Positions 4,770 through 6,643 of a stretch of DNA of 6,643 bases are shown here, one piece after another. Origin of the DNA: Collinsella aerofaciens (GTDB lineage Bacteria > Actinomycetota > Coriobacteriia > Coriobacteriales > Coriobacteriaceae); the NCBI GenBank assembly GCA_030841765.1, contig JAUUSS010000114.1:1-6643 (forward strand). The letters run 5' to 3'. Every line of letters begins with the position of its first letter. The stretch's first letter is position 1. The notes under the pieces were generated by a model, which saw only the letters and a list, made by a program, of their open reading frames with translations, made no database searches and had not been told where the DNA came from. A program made the translations under genes and the position numbers.

Positions 4770-6643
4770 ATGGCAGCAACGGATATCGAGCGCGGGCTTT
4801 CGACCGCCGAGGTCGAGGAGCGCATCGCCGCCGGTAAGATCAACCGCAACATGGAGCTCAAGACCAAGTCGGTCAAAGAGCTCATCATCGAGAACCTCTG
4901 CACGCTGTTCAATTTGATCAACGTGATCTTGGCGTTCCTGGTCATTTTGACCGGTTCGTTTAAGAATCTGACGTTCCTGTTTGTGGTGTTCCTCAATACC
5001 GCTATTGGCGTCATTCAGTCCATGCGTTCCAAGAAGATGGTCGATAAGCTCACGCTGCTGACCTCCAAGAAGGCCATCGCGGTGCGCGACGGCGCCGAGG
5101 TGGAGCTCGACCTGGACCAGATCGTGCTCGACGACATCATCCGCCTGGGGCGCGGCGACCAGATTCCCGCTGACGCCGTGGTGGTTTCGGGTGAGGCGCT
5201 CGTGAACGAGAGCCTGCTGACGGGCGAGAGCGACCTTATTAAGAAACAGCCCGGTTCTGAGCTCATGAGCGGCAGCTTTATCGACTCGGGCCTGCTGCGC
5301 GCCCGCGTGATTCATGTCGGCGCCGACAACTATGTGGCCAAAATTAATAACGAGGCCAAGTACGTCAAAAAGGTCAATTCCGAGATCATGAACGCGCTTA
5401 ACGCCATCGTGCGCTTTGCGAGCATCATCATGATCCCGCTCGGTTTGGCGTTGTTTACCTCGAGTGTGAGCGAGCTGTGGGATGCCGCGGGAACTCCGGG
5501 TGATAGCGCGCTTTCGTGGTGCTTCTCCGAGCTGTTTGCTGGTCATGTGCCTTCGTCGGCGCTGTTGTCCACGGTGGGCGCCCTGCTGGGCATGATCCCG
5601 CAAGGCCTGGTGCTGCTGACCTCGTCGGTGCTCGCCATCGCCACGGTGCGCCTGGCCCGCCGCAAGGTGCTGGCGCAGCAGCTCTACTGCATCGAGACGC
5701 TCGCTCGCGTCGACGTGCTGTGCCTGGACAAGACGGGCACCATCACGTCGGGCCGCATGGAGGTCGAGGGCACGTATCCGCTGCCGGTTGAGGGCGTGAG
5801 CCTGGGCGCCGGCTCGGACGAGGCGGTCGTTCCCGCCGATACCACGGTGCTCGATTTTGCGCTGGCTAACGTGGCACGTGCGACTTCGGCCGATGCCAAC
5901 GAGACCTGCCAGGCGCTGCTCAACTATTACGCCGATCGCCCGGTCGAGGTGTCTGAGCCGCTGTCGGTCATTCCGTTCTCGTCCTCCAAAAAGTGGAGCG
6001 GCGCGTCGTTTGCGCAGGGCTCCTATGTGATGGGTGCGGCGCAGTTTGTGCTCTCTGATCGTGTGTTTCCGCAGGTCGAGAACCGTGTCGCCGAGCTTGC
6101 CGATACCTGCCGCGTGCTCGTGGTGGCGCGCGTGGACGGCTTTACGCCCGATGGCGATATGGTGGGCGAGGCCGAGCCCGTGGGCTTTGTGACCATCCGC
6201 GACGAGATTCGTACCTCGGCGGCCGAGACCATCGGCTACTTTAACGAGCAGGGCGTGACCCTCAACGTGATCAGTGGCGACGACCCGCGTACGGTCTCGT
6301 CGATCGCGCGCGTGGTGGGCGTGCCGGGGGCGGACGCTTATGTGGACGCCACGACGCTCGATACGCCGGCCAAGCTCGATGCCGCAGTGGACCGCTACCA
6401 TGTCTTTGGTCGTGTGACCCCGCAGCAGAAGCGCGAGCTCGTGCAGGCGCTCAAGCGCCGCGAGCACACCGTGGCCATGACGGGCGACGGCGTCAACGAC
6501 GTGCTAGCGCTCAAGGAGGCCGACTGCTCCGTCGCCATGGCGGCCGGCTCCGATGCCGCGCGCAACGTGGCCGAGATCGTACTCGTCGACAACGACTTTG
6601 CCTCGATGCCCGCCGTGGTGGCCGAGGGCCGTCGCTCCATCAA
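4770..6643 (+). CDS. Cation-transporting P-type ATPase, CtpE-like (3' end missing)
   Basis: Membrane pump using an aspartyl-phosphate cycle; 624 codons are visible and the frame is still open at the edge. Counting from 4770: helices M1 and M2 (about 45-62, 67-85), actuator domain with TGES (151-154), M3 (214-233) and M4 (263-295) with PQGL (277-280), phosphorylation motif DKTGT at Asp320, a compact nucleotide domain with FSSSKKW (403-409) and MGA where many P2 pumps have KGA, SGDD (502-505), then TGDGVND (571-577) and DNDF. The missing part should hold M5-M10. The DKTGT and TGDGVNDVLALKEAD surroundings resemble mycobacterial CtpE, reported to act in calcium uptake; the ion here is not determined. 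The start is uncertain: ATG 4770 has a weak GGGA SD 6 nt upstream, and ATG 4758 is also open. No clear promoter after the tRNA terminator. Confidence 0.9.
   Translation, partial: MAATDIERGLSTAEVEERIAAGKINRNMELKTKSVKELIIENLCTLFNLINVILAFLVILTGSFKNLTFLFVVFLNTAIGVIQSMRSKKMVDKLTLLTSKKAIAVRDGAEVELDLDQIVLDDIIRLGRGDQIPADAVVVSGEALVNESLLTGESDLIKKQPGSELMSGSFIDSGLLRARVIHVGADNYVAKINNEAKYVKKVNSEIMNALNAIVRFASIIMIPLGLALFTSSVSELWDAAGTPGDSALSWCFSELFAGHVPSSALLSTVGALLGMIPQGLVLLTSSVLAIATVRLARRKVLAQQLYCIETLARVDVLCLDKTGTITSGRMEVEGTYPLPVEGVSLGAGSDEAVVPADTTVLDFALANVARATSADANETCQALLNYYADRPVEVSEPLSVIPFSSSKKWSGASFAQGSYVMGAAQFVLSDRVFPQVENRVAELADTCRVLVVARVDGFTPDGDMVGEAEPVGFVTIRDEIRTSAAETIGYFNEQGVTLNVISGDDPRTVSSIARVVGVPGADAYVDATTLDTPAKLDAAVDRYHVFGRVTPQQKRELVQALKRREHTVAMTGDGVNDVLALKEADCSVAMAAGSDAARNVAEIVLVDNDFASMPAVVAEGRRSI

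Noticed and set aside
4740..6467. A 575-codon minus-strand open frame opposite the ATPase.
   Set aside because: It lies antisense to a protein with every P-type ATPase motif. Its product is rich in His, Arg and Ala with no family resemblance, as expected for a GC-rich shadow frame.

Overview
The window reads as a GC-rich actinobacterial chromosome. My impression is Coriobacteriia (a Collinsella- or Olsenella-like gut bacterium), judged from the gene content, codon use and style of the proteins; no marker in the window proves the genus. Nothing looks recently transferred: all genes share the same GC-rich codon use and there is no transposase, integrase or CRISPR.

The left two thirds (about 1-4530) is a tight minus-strand aromatic amino acid operon, read right to left: aroF-type DAHP synthase, tyrA (prephenate dehydrogenase), aroB (3-dehydroquinate synthase), aroA (EPSP synthase), then the first codons of a further gene that leaves the window at position 1. 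Gaps are 3 nt, 36 nt and -7 nt, and Shine-Dalgarno (SD) sequences sit in the end of the preceding gene at tyrA, aroA and the edge gene, so one transcript with translational coupling is likely. Together the genes supply entry into the shikimate pathway, its second and sixth steps, and the tyrosine branch. The DAHP synthase carries the N-terminal regulatory domain of the type I-beta enzymes, while TyrA has no ACT domain, so allosteric control is probably exerted at the first enzyme.

The most interesting part is the short aroF leader (4414-4500). Between a probable promoter and the aroF SD lies a 9-bp hairpin followed by five U, a textbook intrinsic terminator placed where an attenuator would be. 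A 20-codon open reading frame starts just after the -10 element, runs through this hairpin with a Tyr codon immediately in front of it, and stops inside the aroF ribosome binding site. I know of no described element with this layout, but its function is inference.

The divergent intergenic region (about 4487-4617) also holds a near-consensus promoter for a plus-strand tRNA-Arg(CCG) gene with encoded CCA and its own terminator. Directly after it begins a large plus-strand P-type ATPase of the CtpE-like cation-transport type, cut by the right edge of the window before its last membrane domain. It has all catalytic motifs but PQGL instead of PEGL in membrane helix M4.
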